Origin: Liolophura sinensis
Lineage: Eukaryota; Mollusca; Polyplacophora; Chitonida; Chitonidae
Length of the DNA: 64,000 nucleotides
NCBI RefSeq assembly: GCF_032854445.1
Contig: NC_088304.1
Span: 1,056,001-1,120,000 of the forward strand
Direction: 5' to 3'
The notes beneath the pieces are model-generated. The model did not search any database. It was given only the letters and a program-made list of their open reading frames with translations, and was not told the DNA's origin. Position numbers and translations under genes: made by a program. Positions 1-12,977 of the stretch are shown piece after piece. Positions within the stretch are counted from its first letter, which is position 1. Each line of letters begins with the position of its first letter.

Positions 1-2435
1 CCTTACGGGTGTACTGCTGCCTAAGAATAATAGACGCTCAATCAACAGACAAAATTTTCTCGCCTGAGTGCACGTATTTTTAACTTGGAATTCAGCTTTA
101 CTGGTCCATTAACTAATGAGATCGCGTTTTCGAATTATGATATACTTGAAAAACCCGCCTGTAAGGCGTGTGCATGTACTGGTAAGGTGTCGTGTTTTCA
201 TCCACCCATAAAACTGAACGTCACAGCGAAATATATATGAGTCATGACGTAAACAACAGCACAGTAAATACATGTCTCAAAATTTGCACGTCATGAAAAA
301 AAAAAAAAAGCTCTCCGCGTGGTTAGACCGGAAACACGGTTTTAGGCCCGGAAGTTAGGAGCAACCACTTATAGCTAGGGTCGCTTCCTTTTGTTTACTT
401 GCCTCACGCGTGCGGCTATCGCATCCTAATTCTGAGCACCGTCAGTCCAATAACAAAACCGGACTCATCACAATCCACCCAACCACAGTGTAGGACTCAT
501 GGGTATCTCCTTTTATGTTTTCAGGAGGTGACATCAGATGCGTGATCCGATTGGTGACTTTCATTCAGTGTCTACATAGAGTGAACGACAGCATCCTGGG
601 TACACCTTATTAGCGGGAAACACACACCGGTGCGGGTAAAATAATGATGAATAATAAGCAAACATTTTATATCTTTATATCTTATAACATTTTATAAAGT
701 GCTGATTTCATCTCCTAACACTTCACAAAAAAATGCTTGCACACCTTGATAGAAAATGTTAAAAATCATTTATACCTACACCTCTTGTCACATATATAGA
801 TAGTACATAGCACATGGTGTTAACGCCAGATCCTACATGAGATAAGCTTCCGTTACTTATTTCTTGCATGGTGACTCACATTCTGACGTTCTCATTGGGC
901 AGATTTACTGAAATTGGCGACGTATTAAGTTGATTTTCTTTCTTGAAACACCAGCATATAGTAGTATACATCATATGAAAATTCTACTGAAAAAAACGTT
1001 TGTTTTTGGTATTCAGAGCAGAGTACGGACTTAATCAAAAGCAAAACCGCTGATAATTGTGTGAAGAACCTTTTTTGTTAATATTTGCAATGCAAACCCG
1101 TATTCATCTGTTCAGTTCTCCAGTCTTAATTTTATACCAGATGAAAAAGTTAGCTATGTATCACGTTATGATGCTGATACATGCATTATTGTTACGGTGA
1201 TACATAGTGGGACTTGCACGGCTGCAACCGTATTTCAAAATAGGTTTGTTAACGAAATTAATCATTTTTTAGTATGATATTAAACACGAAATAAACAAAC
1301 AAATAAATAAATGATAAAAATTTCGTTTTTGACATGCAGAAATAGGACGTCCATTGAGCTCGTATCAGCTAAAGCTGGTGTCCATGAGCATAAAGCCCAT
1401 GCGGACAGCCACTGAGGCTGCCTGCATTTCTGGTGCGCCTGCTTGGAACGATGATTCGCTAAAAATCGATGCGTAAGAGAATTACAACGTAGAAGATACA
1501 AAGGAAAATCTGATGTATGTAACGGTATTTTCTCCGTCAAATCCAACGGGTGAATTTCTGTATGATCCATCAACGGAAAGAGCCAACGCCCAATTACAGA
1601 GAAAATTATTTCAAAGATTTAGTTCGCTAATGTCTTTGATCGTGCACGAAAAAAGGTCTATCAGTGTAATTAGATGACCAGGCTGTAGAGTTAATAGCAA
1701 ACTTGTCGGCAGCGATTGTCTGCTCCATTTTATTCCTCTTCAGTTCCGGTCCTATGTCGTCTGCTTTTTGGATAAAATGAAAGAAGTTCGCCATGGACAG
1801 AACATCTCTCTGTCTCCCATCACAATTTTGTACCAGATTAGGGTTAGAATAAGGCTATTATGGGCAGAGATAACAGCCTTTACTCTCTGCAGTGATATAG
1901 TCACATAACGAGTTTGTGGTTTCTCCCAAACTAAACTGGCACAAGTGGATTAAGATTTCCTTTATAGCGGATATAAAGATTTGCGGCTCGCATTGTTGCA
2001 TATAGTTCTTCACAAGCGCGGGAACGGCCGTGTATAATCATACAAAAAAGATCTACAAGTATAAGGCATTCAGTCTGCTTGCTTTATTGATTATGAACAA
2101 CATCCTTACATTGCTCTTTCTGAAAAAGCACATTATTATATTGGTAGCGGGCTATTCAGATGTAACGCTTTCGGCACTTGATTATTTGCTTGTTTGTTTT
2201 TTCGCTTTTTCCTTGAGATTAGTGTTGCCTTTTTCTTGATTATAATTCTGCATGCTTTAATTAATGGAACGCCATGTTGAGACACCAGACATGACGCTCA
2301 ACAAACATATGAACGTCGACCAAACAGTTTGTGCCAGCGTTTGGCATATCCACCCATGTATCCTGGATGCCAAGCCTAGGAAGGACTAAGCTTGTTGATG
2401 TTGAAGTATTAAGAGTACATGACCTGACTTGTGCT
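1..2435. other. Intergenic, nothing recognised
   Basis: AT-rich DNA with an A-run near 297-309 and short imperfect repeats. The open frames here are short and have no flanking splice pattern or family resemblance. I see no gene, RNA or element boundary. Confidence 0.5.
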
Positions 2436-2660
2436 TGAACCCGTGACCCCCGCATATGATGGAGAGTCAAAGTCGAGAAGCGACGACAGCGGGAGAGTTG
2501 GCAGATGGTCACACGCAACAGGTGACATCTGACCCCTATAGTCAGTTAACAATGAGTCGGATTATATTCTAACTGTTCAGGTAAATGCTTAAATGGTAGC
2601 CGTTTATTCACTTATAACCATGCTTTTAGCAGAATTAGGTAAAACAATGCAATACATTAA
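2436..2660 (-). repeat. Rep-A interspersed repeat copy
   Basis: Read on the - strand this contains the Rep-A landmarks in order: the AATTCTGCTxAAGCC block, the TAAGCATTTACxTGAACAGTTAGAATA block, then the GCCAGCTATCACACTGTCGTCGCTGC-like block in diverged form. The same order occurs near 3.4, 6.6, 8.3, 12.1, 31.0, 45.9 and 48.7 kb. No coding capacity or clear ends are seen. Confidence 0.6.
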
Positions 2661-3324
2661 TTGCTATTGCAATGGCATTAGTCCAAATATTCGATATGAT
2701 TAATGTATTCTTGATCCTATTCGGCATCCAATAGGGGTGCGGCCAGTTGAAGAGAGAAAGGGGAGATAATTCTCGACCACATTTCAACCTGCGTTTCGTG
2801 TGGAAGTATGCATATAGCAATCTGAACATGCGAATGAAAACACGTCTTTGTCTACCTATCACAAAATGAGGGAAAAGAAAAAAAAGTAGGCACACCGAAA
2901 TCTTCGCAAGGTTTTATGCTAGATTTTAAATTATGAGTTTTCACCATGTATTATCTTATCTAAAATTATATCAGCTTGTAGTGGTTTTCATCTGCGCATA
3001 CAATACATCAGCGCAAGGTCAACTTCGGTACACGTACTACGTGCCAAAATACCAACTAGGCACCATGCTGATAATATGGCGTTTAGATGGATTAAATTTA
3101 TAGTTTTATTTTGATAAAAAAAAAATATAATTTAAGATATAAAAAACATTTACCGGGTGTACCGGTACTTTCTAGTTGACTGATGTGCGGAGAATTTTAC
3201 TGTCGTTTAAATATGTAATTATTTCTATATCTTATTAATATTTAACGCCCTGCCCAAATCATTTATCCTGCAGGACGTGGCTAGACGTAGGGATGAAATC
3301 CATCTTTGCTCTGTCCTAACGTGA

Positions 3325-3640
3325 CTGTATGTTAAATATGATATGATACGATAAGATGTTAACTATAATGGCACTCTGAGTAATGATAGCCTATTGACGT
3401 CTAACAAATAGCAACTAACATCACTGTCATTTTCAACACATTTCTTCTTAAGCCATTGTGCCAAGGGGCGCGTAATTTGCTGGTATTTAAACATTTGCAT
3501 GAACACTTAGAATACAATCCCATTTGAAGTAAACTGACAAGAGGCCGGATTTCAGCGTTTGTGTTTGACAAGTTATGCCAGCTATATCACTCTGCCGTTG
3601 TTGGTCAGGTTTTACTGTCTCTGCTATAGTCATTAATAGG
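3325..3640 (+). repeat. Rep-A interspersed repeat copy
   Basis: A nearly full-length diverged copy: the TAACATCACTGTCATTTT block, CTTAAGCC, CATGAACACTTAGAATA, then AAACTGACAAGAGGCCGxATTTCA and GCCAGCTATATCAC. It can be compared block by block with the copy at 8.3 kb. Confidence 0.7.
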
Positions 3641-5480
3641 ATCATCTAAGTATCGTCCGGTAATTCCCATGTCAGTCGTAAACCATAAAGTAGTGTGGCA
3701 GGCCTATGGAAGTCAGCAGTCAACAGTTTTCAGTGATGCACAGGGGATTCTAGGCATGCGTGACACACATTTCAAATTTCAAACCCGTTGTCCGTAGATA
3801 ATTTCCAGGTCGAATACAACTATAGGTGTGTAAGTCGAGTTTTGATCGCAACTGTTCATAAACAGTTCATAAACATCGTGTGGACATAATAACCACGGAT
3901 GTTTAAAGCGCCGCTAGGACTGGGTAGCGGGAATTAGATACAACTTTCTCAACTATGAAACAGATCGCTAGAATCCTTGAACGCTCTATCCTTATTTGTC
4001 GACGTAGGTATATTAAGATATTTAAAGGTATATCAATACCTTCTACATTTATAAGCTAGTTATTAAGTGCTTAAACCAAATCCTTTCTCCTAATGTTTTT
4101 TTTTTCAAGAAAATCCTAACAAATTTTGAACTTTATTTGATGTATCATTTTTGACCAACCTGAAATAAGTTTGTCTTCAAAATAAATAAATAGCTGGGAA
4201 AAAAAGATTAAAAAATAACAAAATATTATACTTTGAACAAAACCTGTGAACAACGGAATGGATTTGAATCACGAACGCCCAGCAGAAGCCAGTGTGTGTT
4301 TTATCTGGGAATGAATTTTTACATGCACGCGGACAAATTTTCATAATCTTGTGGACACTGTTTAATGTGAGTCAAGGTTAAAGAAATGACCTTGAACAAA
4401 TATGAGATGTGATTAGAGAGACAGAGAAGCTAAACCAGTCAGCGACCGACAGCTAACACTATCATGTTTTTATACAATCTAAATCTTAATTTTAATCATC
4501 AAAAAATTAAGGAATGCTCTTCATGGGTGATTATTTTGTTCGGCTTGTAGAGGAGTTGGGAGGGGATTTGTTGTTCCATTCAGGCGTGTGACTGTTAGTT
4601 CGGAATTGTGTGCGTGAGTGTGTTTAGACTCATGCTGGCTGAGATGTAGCCCTAACGGGTTTAATATCATGGGAAATTCCATCGGCCGATTAAAACTGCG
4701 TTTCTCCAAGCTCAGAACTTGTGGCTTGATCGCTTCTGAGTCAGGCGTTGTTAATTAAGACCGATGAAAGCCCTCGATCGCACAATCTTCATACAGTATT
4801 CCATAGTTCGTGCTCCGCAGAGCACAGTCCCGGAAAAATCCTACAAAGCCACTGTGTGACGGTTTGAGAGGAATTCGCGGCAACCAATCGTCTTAATCTA
4901 ATGAAGGGTGTTACTGAGCGGACTCCCAGACGGGACAGCAGCAAAAGGGGCAACAGAACCTCAAAAACAAACACTAACTCTTCACTGAGCACGTTCCAGC
5001 TAACACCATGGCTCCAAAGAACACAAAAAATTCCACGTGCTTTGACAATGTCTTTGGTGGTCAATCTAACGAAGCTGCCCGTATGACGCACAAAACGCCC
5101 CTTTTCCTCTCCGGCCGAATTTGGTCTCTTAGATCTATACCAGGGTCATAAAATAGCTAAATAGAGATACATGTTTTACAGTAATTTTCATGGAATGCAG
5201 GCTCACAAGCATCGCAATATCTAGATCATAAATGCAGTTTTTGAAGCTCTGGAACTGATAATAAAAGTCATTTAAATTCTCATCGGAAAATATTTTACAG
5301 CCGGTATGAATGGAGTATATACTTCAAATTGACAATATTTAGTGCTTTATATGATCGGTATTCGGACGTTTCAAGGCATTAAACACGTGAAACCAACATT
5401 GTCTCTTATCCTTTTTTATACCTGAAAACGAGACAAATTCCGATGTGTCCTGAGGCCTCTGAAAGGTTCATGTCAATATT
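3641..5480. other. Intergenic, nothing recognised
   Basis: A short stretch near 3,710-3,745 (GCAGTCAACAGTTTTCAGTG) matches one end of Rep-B. The open frames between 4,521 and 5,091 overlap each other on both strands and have no recognisable domain or splice pattern. I call no gene. Confidence 0.45.
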
Positions 5481-5486
5481 TCAATA

Positions 5487-5556
5487 TTTATTTATTTATT
5501 TGATTGGTGTTTTATGCTGTATTTAAGAATATTTCACTTATGCGGCGACGGCCAGC
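5487..5556 (-). mobile_element. SINE-1 tail fragment
   Basis: TTTATTTGATTGGTGTTTTA followed by an AAGAATATTTCACTTAT block and CGGCCAGCA matches the 3' end (reverse strand) of the SINE copies at 26.4 and 43.1 kb. The rest of the element is missing. Confidence 0.75.
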
Positions 5557-5737
5557 AAATATTTGAATACATCTGGTAGCAAATTACAGTAGCACAGTAT
5601 GGCTACTAATGAAAGATGGATACTAATGAAAGATTAGTCGTTTGGAATGATCTGTGGTGGACAGGAAAGTAATGTGTATGCCCATGGGGAGATCCTGAAT
5701 CTAGTCGACATTCTGCTGCTGACAGTTACATATACAG

Positions 5738-5832
5738 ACATGTCATCTCCGTGTCACCTCCATGTCACCTCCATGTCACCTCCATGTCACCTCATGCCAC
5801 CTCCATGTCACCTATATGTCATCTCCATGCCA
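5738..5832 (+). repeat. 11-bp tandem repeat
   Basis: About eight imperfect copies of TCCATGTCACC. It lies next to the inverted-repeat element that starts near 5,847. Confidence 0.8.
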
Positions 5833-5846
5833 CAATATTACCAGAT

Positions 5847-6056
5847 CAGGAGTCGATTCCACAAAGTCATTTTTGACTGAAGTCAAAATCCAAAACCATT
5901 TCACAATGGCTATTTTTTTTAGTGCCGGACGGATAAATTTGGCAAATTTGTCTAAAGACATCATTTATAATATGATCATAATAATTGCTAAGTTTTAAAA
6001 ATTGTATTTTGAAATTTTGACTTAAGTCAGAAATGGCTTTGTGAAATTGGTCCCAG
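5847..6056. mobile_element. MITE-like inverted-repeat element
   Basis: The left end (GATTCCACAAAGTCATTTTT, then GACTGAAGTCAAAAT) is repeated in inverted, diverged form at the right end (ATTTTGACTTAAGTCAGAAA, then TGGCTTTGTGAAATTGGTC). The terminal inverted repeats are about 35 bp around an AT-rich core of about 130 bp with no coding capacity. A related element is at 21.4 kb. The ends and any target duplication are not certain. Confidence 0.6.
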
Positions 6057-6376
6057 TTTTAATTGAATTGATCATACTTGTAATAAACCCGCAATATGGA
6101 TGCTGATAGATGCAGATAGTTATGTATATAAGTGACAAGCCGTGAGCTGCTGGCATCTAATGACATGCATCTCTGTGTCTCTGTGCATCATTCCCTAAAG
6201 CTTGGAGGCCACAGTTTTGATGTGATGCACGAATGCTAGTTCCAAGTATTGTGGTTATTTGGCATTTATTAATGCCTGTTGGCAATCTATTATAAAAATG
6301 TATATTTATTAATTTACGTTTTCATTCATACATTTATTTCATGTCTTATGCCCTACTCAACGACATTTCATTTACA

Positions 6377-6482
6377 AGACGGCGGTTAGTGTTGCGTGGT
6401 GAGAGGATATATACCGGGCAGACCCGCAGGTTGTTGGAAGACCGTCCCACGCACGACCGAGTAGGAATCCAGCATGAGCTAG
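6377..6482 (-). mobile_element. SINE-1 middle fragment, degraded
   Basis: Blocks resembling CCGGGCAGA, CCCGCAGGTTG, AAGACCGTCCCAC and GGAATCCAGCATGAGCT appear in the order expected of SINE-1 on the - strand. The head and tail are absent. Confidence 0.5.
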
Positions 6483-6539
6483 GCCTAAACTTAAAACTAC
6501 CCTTATAAATGAATAGCAAGCAGTACTAACATTATCTCA

Positions 6540-6705
6540 CACAGGGGCATGCACGTTATGCATTTATATGAACAGTTAGAATAAAACCCTGACTGAGGTA
6601 AACTGACAACAGGCCGTTTTTCGCCGGTTACCTGTGACCATTTGCCAGCTATCACACTGTCGTTGCTGCTCTGGTTTTACTCTCTATGCGTTCTTTATTA
6701 TATTA
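6540..6705 (+). repeat. Rep-A interspersed repeat copy (partial)
   Basis: Contains ATGAACAGTTAGAATAAAAC, GGTAAACTGACAACAGGCCG and CCAGCTATCACACTGTCGTT in the standard Rep-A order, ending in the TTTTACTCTCTATGC block. Confidence 0.8.
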
Positions 6706-7640
6706 AAATATTGAGATAATTGCCTCTACAATTTGAGCCACTATTTCTTTTCCATTTCTTGAATAAACAAGATGTTCTTCCACCATTCTAGCCTGAAGGT
6801 TATATATCCGTCAGTCATATTTAATCAAAACTCGCGTACACCATGATGAAACCATATGCACCTGTTCTTTTATCATGAAAATGTCGATCGTACAATTTTT
6901 CTTCACAGAAATTGGAGGTTCAATAATTGAGATAAGATGCACAGTTATTGACAAATAGTCTTATTTTTACAAAAAAAAGTGTGAGAATGACCACAGCGTA
7001 ACAGCTATACGACGACACTATACGACATAAAGTCCAGACGTTATGTACAAGTGACTCAAGAGAATTACCGGAATTGCCTTAAAAATATAATTTTGGTGAA
7101 AAATTTTGTCGTTTTCTCAGTTATAATATAAGGCATCACAATGTCTTACAAATTTTTGTTATAATATTGATTCAAAGCTAAAATAATTTTACAATAGGTG
7201 AAATTTAATATATGTTCATAAATTACAAATAAACGTACATTTAAATTATAAAGTGTGATAAAACGATATTCCATCAAACGCCTTCATCCCAAGTTTCTTA
7301 AATTTTACAATGGGTATAGTTCTCTTAATTGTTCGTAAATACATGTATAGATGACGTGTCCAGAATTAGTAGCACTTTGCTTTTGTGTCTAATTCTGCTT
7401 AGTCCTGGATTAGTGGTGGGATATTCAACGAGTTGAGATCGTTACGTTGATTATATAAACTGTACAGACGCATATCTAGTATCAAGACCAGCAGCCCATC
7501 AGGACCGAATTACATAACACTCCTATACTGGCCTAAAATTTGGCCTCCTCACCCTTATCCCACACGTGCGCTATAGCTCCAAGCAAGAGGACGAAAGCGG
7601 GAGATGCATAATATTGTCATGAGAGTAACACAGAGCATTG
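6706..7640. other. Intergenic, nothing recognised
   Basis: AT-rich sequence with no convincing reading frame, repeat or RNA signature. Confidence 0.45.
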
Positions 7641-7653
7641 TATATATATACTT

Positions 7654-7864
7654 TATATACCTACTTGTGTATACCTACTTGTATACACATACTTGTATAT
7701 ATCCACTTGTATATACCTACTTGTACATACCCACTTGTATACACATACTTGTGTATACCTACTTGTATACACATACTTGTATATATCCACTTGTACATAC
7801 CTACTTGTATACACATACTTGTATATACATACTTGTATATACATACTTGTATATACACACTTGA
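7654..7864 (+). repeat. 13-15 bp TACTTGTATA minisatellite
   Basis: About 15 imperfect copies of a TACTTGTATATACC-type unit. The array is open in several frames on both strands only because its repeated units lack stop codons; I do not consider it coding. Confidence 0.85.
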
Positions 7865-8283
7865 TTACACAAATATAAAACCTAAAATGACAGAGAAAAG
7901 GGAAAAACGAGGGAGTGTGTTTGTTTCGTGTATATAAATGTTTTAGGCATCGACAGAAATAACGCTTCGTTTTTGTTTCAGCTATAGCAGCCATTTTCTG
8001 ATTTTCTCAGACTTTGAAATACTTACATATTATTTATCAGTAAGTTAAACATATTACTTTCTGTCATAGTTTTAATCACAGTTTTAAGGACCGTCACCCA
8101 CATGGACTCCATGATTGAGAATACAAAGCTGTGGCGCAAAGCAGGTATGGATCTATGAACGTTATACAGTGTTGGTGTCAATAAATCACTTGGTTAGTGA
8201 ACAATGTAAAACTAATGTTACAGAAATGTTGTCACCTTTTAGAAACTAAATTAAGTGTAACAAATAGGCGTACAGATTTCATA
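7865..8283. other. Intergenic, nothing recognised
   Basis: Unique-looking AT-rich sequence between the minisatellite and a Rep-A copy. No feature recognised. Confidence 0.4.
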
Positions 8284-8830
8284 ATTAATAGCCATGGTGT
8301 TAGGGGCGTGTAAACCCTGACTGAGGTAAATTGACAAGAGGCCGTATTTCACCGGTTGCGTGTGACCAGTTGACAGCGGTCACACTGTCGTCTCTGCTCT
8401 GCTTTTTCTCTCTATGCTCTACGTCTTTAATTATATTGTATTCCTGCGTAAACCAGGATTCTGCTGGTGGACTAAGCATCAACAAGATCTGGTCCCTTTG
8501 CATTGTTTTAATATGATTGTATGTGATGACAACACTGGATTTTGAGTATGTATAGACCAGTGACGTCAAATAAATTGCAATTAATATCACTGCAATTTCA
8601 TGTCATAATTCTGCTTAAGCCATAAGTATAAGTTGCTACGATTTATGCGTTTACATGAACAGTCAGAATATAACACTGACTGCTATTATTTAAGCATTTA
8701 AGTGAATAGTAATAGGAAAATCCTACCATTTGAGATGAACTGTGAAGAGGCTGCAATTCACTGGTTCATTTAGCATCTATCACACAATTTTCTCTACTCT
8801 GGTTTTACTCTGTACACTGTTATTATAGTG
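8284..8830 (+). repeat. Rep-A, about 1.5 units head to tail
   Basis: One full unit runs from GCCATGGTGTTAGGGGCGTG through the CCCTGACTGAGG, AAGAGGCCGTATTTCACCGG, TAAACCAGGATTCTGCTGG and ATTGCAATTAATATCACTGC blocks to AATTCTGCTTAAGCC. A second unit then starts with another ATGAACAGTCAGAATA. This copy shows the order of blocks best. Confidence 0.8.
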
Positions 8831-10652
8831 TAATGCTGACCTTCGTTTTGGAGACTAATTTAAGTTTCATAATTATTACCTTTGTGTCACCTGATATCAA
8901 AAGCTTGACAAATGAGTTTGTTTCATGCTTGCAAGCATAAATTGCTACAAATATATTAATCCCACGAATTTCCAGGGTATTAAGTACTCTGTGCGGTTCA
9001 CACTGCTCCAATTGTAATGGTACAATCCACACAGCATTGTCATGAATCTACAGTTATTGTTGAGGACAGCTTAACGACCTAATTGCAAATGACCCAGTCT
9101 TTTAATATATGCTCTGAAGTGGTGTTCGTGATTCAAAGATTAGGACTGGAACGTACCGTATGCCCTTGTGGTCTGGCCTATATGTGGAGTGTTGTATTTC
9201 CAGTGGAATAATTTCTGCCAAGAAACATGACCCCGTCGTGATGGGAAATGTACACAGCTCTTAATGAAGTCAAGTGCTCCCACAACAATCCAAAAGACTG
9301 GCTGATCATTTTGCAACTGAATGTCTTCATCAGTAACTTATTTATTCGTTTATGTATTTATTTGCGATAAATAGACGTCATTTGTAATTTGTTCATTTAC
9401 CTGTCATAGACGTAGAGCCGCCTTGGACACTCGATGTGTAGGCGCGGTGTGTTTAAACATGATTAAAGATGATTAGCGACCATTATATTAATGATCCAGA
9501 AGTGATGACCGTGACTCTTGTCATCTAATCTCTTTTTAGAAGTAAAGAAATTTGATCCACAGCACGAATTTTAAATCGGACATCGTCCTAAACTGTGAAA
9601 GGAGAAGAAAATTTAAATATCAATTAAATATCATTGAAAAGAGCATGCTTTTCCTCGCAGGTGCATGCCATAAAAAATTCAAGTTGACAAATTATAAATA
9701 AAGTCAGCGCCAAAATCCTCTGTGGCCGACTCTTTTGCCTGAGAACTAGTCCTGAAGTCTTCTGTGTTAGGAGGAGAATTGCCGTCGGAAACCGCCGAAG
9801 TGCAGTTCGTACATTTCCGGCAGAACTCTTCTTCCCAGAAGGTAGCGAACAGTACAGTTCGTTTTCCCCTTGACTATCGGGAAACCGGAATGTTGGACGT
9901 AGGTTCCGAGTTTACACGAACAAGCCGGCAGTTTTAATGAATCTCACTGGCTGAAAGGCAACACACTCCCAGCATAAATTACAGCGTGTTAAAGATGGAG
10001 GACTCAATGGCCTCGGAGATTTATGCCAGCTTTGCCGTTTTCAGGCTTTACATGTATGGCGAGGAAAAATGGCAAAATTATGCAGCAGGCACCACCAGAT
10101 AGAAACAAATGTGCTCATTTCAGCCTATAATGTCATGTTTTTACGTTTTCTTCTCCTTTAAGATGACACCGAAATTCACTAGAGAAAATATCGATTCCAA
10201 GCATGTCAGAATCGTCCGCATGTCTTGATGAAAGTTGGTGTCCTTGATCAGTTCAAAACCAAATCCGTACGTAGTCTCAAGCACATTTTGCGCTGATCAT
10301 TCCGCCACGACCTGATTTCGTGTGAGTTTCGCTTGTTTTCTTAAATATACAGTGAGAATTCTTAATAAGTTTACTGTGACAATAACCCGACGACCCAACC
10401 TGCGTTTTATGTGTAAGTGGGGCGACATTCGGACGACCCAAAATGCGTCTTATGTGTAAGTGGGGCGACAAACGCGAGGTTCAGCAATGATCAGAAAGTC
10501 AGACTGTACAATAGATTCTGAATAGATTGGGACAACGGCTAGACGATCATGTCAGGCAATTTTGGACTAAATATTACTGCCGTATTTTTTCTGTAATATC
10601 CACAAAATCTTGATAATGTCTCAGAAATAGGATAACATGTGTCGCATCTGGC
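8831..10652. other. Intergenic, nothing firm
   Basis: Mostly unique sequence. 9,700-10,000 is less AT-rich than its surroundings but carries no usable frame. A CGACCCAAxxTGCGT..TATGTGTAAGTGGGGCGACA block is duplicated near 10,388-10,470. Confidence 0.4.
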
Positions 10653-12098
10653 TATATACGGAATATACTGACTGATTATATATACGGAATATACTGACTG
10701 ATTATATATACGGAATATACTGAGGGATTATATATACGGGATATACTGACTTATTATTTATACGGGATATACTGACTGATTATATATACGGAATATACTG
10801 ACTGATTATATATACGGAATATACTGACTGATTATATATACGGAATATACTGAGGGATTATATATACGGGGTATACTGACTTATTATTTATACGGGATAT
10901 ACTGACTGATTATATATACGGGATATACTGAGGGATTATATATACGGGATATACTGACTTATTATTTATACGGGATATACTGACTGATTATATATACGGG
11001 ATATACTGACTGATTATATATACGGGATATACTGACTGATTATTTATACGGGATGTACTGACTGATTATTTATACGGGATGTACTGACTGATTATTTATA
11101 CGGGATATACTGACTGATTATATATACGGGATGTACTGACTGATTATATATACGGGATATACTGACTGATTATTTATACGGGATGTACTGACTGATTATG
11201 TATACGGGATATACTGACTGATTATATATACGGGATATACTGACTGATTATATATACGGGATATACTGACTGATTATTTATGCGGGATGTACTGACTGAT
11301 TATTTATACGGGATGTACTGACTGATTATGTATACGGGATATACTGACTGATTATTTATGCGGGATGTACTGACTGATTATGTATACGGGATATACTGAC
11401 TGATTATATATACGGGATATACTGACTTATTATTTATACGGGATATACTGACTTATTATTTATACGGGATGTACTGACTGATTATTTATACGGGATATAC
11501 TGACTTATTATTTATACGGGATGTACTGAGGGATTATATATACGGGATGTACTGAGGGATTATGTATACGGGATATACTGACTGATTATTTATACGGGAT
11601 ATACTGACTTATTATTTATACGGGATGTACTGACATTATTTATGCGGGATGTACTGACTGATTATTTATACGGGATGTACTGAGGGATTATGTATACGGG
11701 ATATACTGACTGATTATTTATACGGGATATACTGACTTATTATTTATGCGGGATATACTGACTGATTATATATACAGAATATACTGACTAATTATATATA
11801 CGGGATATACTGAGGGATTATATATACGGGATATACTGACTTATTATTTATACGGGATATACTGAGGGATTATATATACGGGATATACTGACTTATTATT
11901 TATACGGGATATACTGACTGATTATATATACAGAATATACTGACTAATTATATATACGGGATATACTGACTGATTATATATACGGGATATACTGACTGAT
12001 TATATATACGGGATATACTGACTGATTATATATACGGGATATACTGACTGATTATATATACGGGATGTACTGAGGGATTATGTATACGGGATATACTG
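10653..12098 (+). repeat. 26-bp minisatellite, about 55 copies
   Basis: Period of 26 bp with the unit GGxATATACTGACTGATTATATATAC. Variants at fixed positions (TGACTGAT, TGAGGGAT, TGACTTAT; TATATATA or TATTTATA) recur in a set order, which suggests a higher-order arrangement. The right edge abuts a Rep-A copy (CTCTGCTAAAGCC) directly. It is non-coding. Confidence 0.95.
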
Positions 12099-12300
12099 AT
12101 CTCTGCTAAAGCCATGAGCTACTGAGGGGCATTTAATTTGCTGATATTTAAGCATTTACGTGAACAGATAGAATAAAACTCTCACTGAGTTAAGCTGACA
12201 AGAGGCCGTATTTCACCGGTTACGTGTGACCATATGCCAGCTATGACACTGCCGTCGGTACTCTGATTTTACTCCCTATGTGCACGTCTTTAATCATCTT
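12099..12300 (+). repeat. Rep-A interspersed repeat copy (partial)
   Basis: Begins at the TCTGCTAAAGCCATG block directly after the 26-bp array. It continues through GAACAGATAGAATAAAAC and AAGAGGCCGTATTTCACCGG to the CCAGCTATGACACTGCCG block. Confidence 0.8.
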
Positions 12301-12975
12301 TGAACTATGGTATAGATGGGTACATACATGCTATACATGCAATATACTCCTGCTATATTTGGAACAAATCATGGAACAGGTTCCTTGGAAATTGAGCTAG
12401 GTCATAGGTCAGATTCACTTCGAGATGGCGCCTCCATATACTTCAGAAAATGGTAATGTACAGCTAACAATGTCCGATTTTCACAGATAACATTATGAAA
12501 TTCTGCTGATGCTATTTAAATAACGACACATTGCAAACTTGTGACTATTTTAATGACACTTCGAATTAATTTGTATATAAATCATATCTTATGCATCAGA
12601 ATTATTCTCCTACTGTTATGATATCAATACGTATTTCAAATCAGCTTTAGACTTCTTATAACTTTGGACATTTAGACCAGATATTCCCATACAGTCGTTA
12701 CAAATGTGTATTCCAGGGTAACAACTACAACGTTGACTTTCAGTTTAAAGTTTAACACAGATCTCCGAACAAACTGCGCGGAGTACCTGTATCACAGAAG
12801 GTATAGGCCCATAAGGATCAGCTAGCTGCGGGAAAACGAAATTCTTGACAAGTCATCTATGTATTCCACTTGCTAAATGGTCCACTATTGGTCTTACTTG
12901 ATTGACCAATACCCGCTTGTAGTTGAACTTCAATTCCAAACTGCTCTGAGGAGCTGATTTATTTGAAGACGTATA
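12301..12975. other. Intergenic, nothing recognised
   Basis: AT-rich unique sequence without coding or repeat signatures that I can support. Confidence 0.4.
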
Positions 12976-12977
12976 GT

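Noticed and set aside
4789-5091. A 100-codon minus-strand frame with a Leu-rich middle
   Set aside because: It overlaps an antisense frame of 61 codons, has no domain signature and no gene context.
10653-12098. CRISPR-like regular repeat
   Set aside because: Units are contiguous with no unique spacers, and the genome is eukaryotic.
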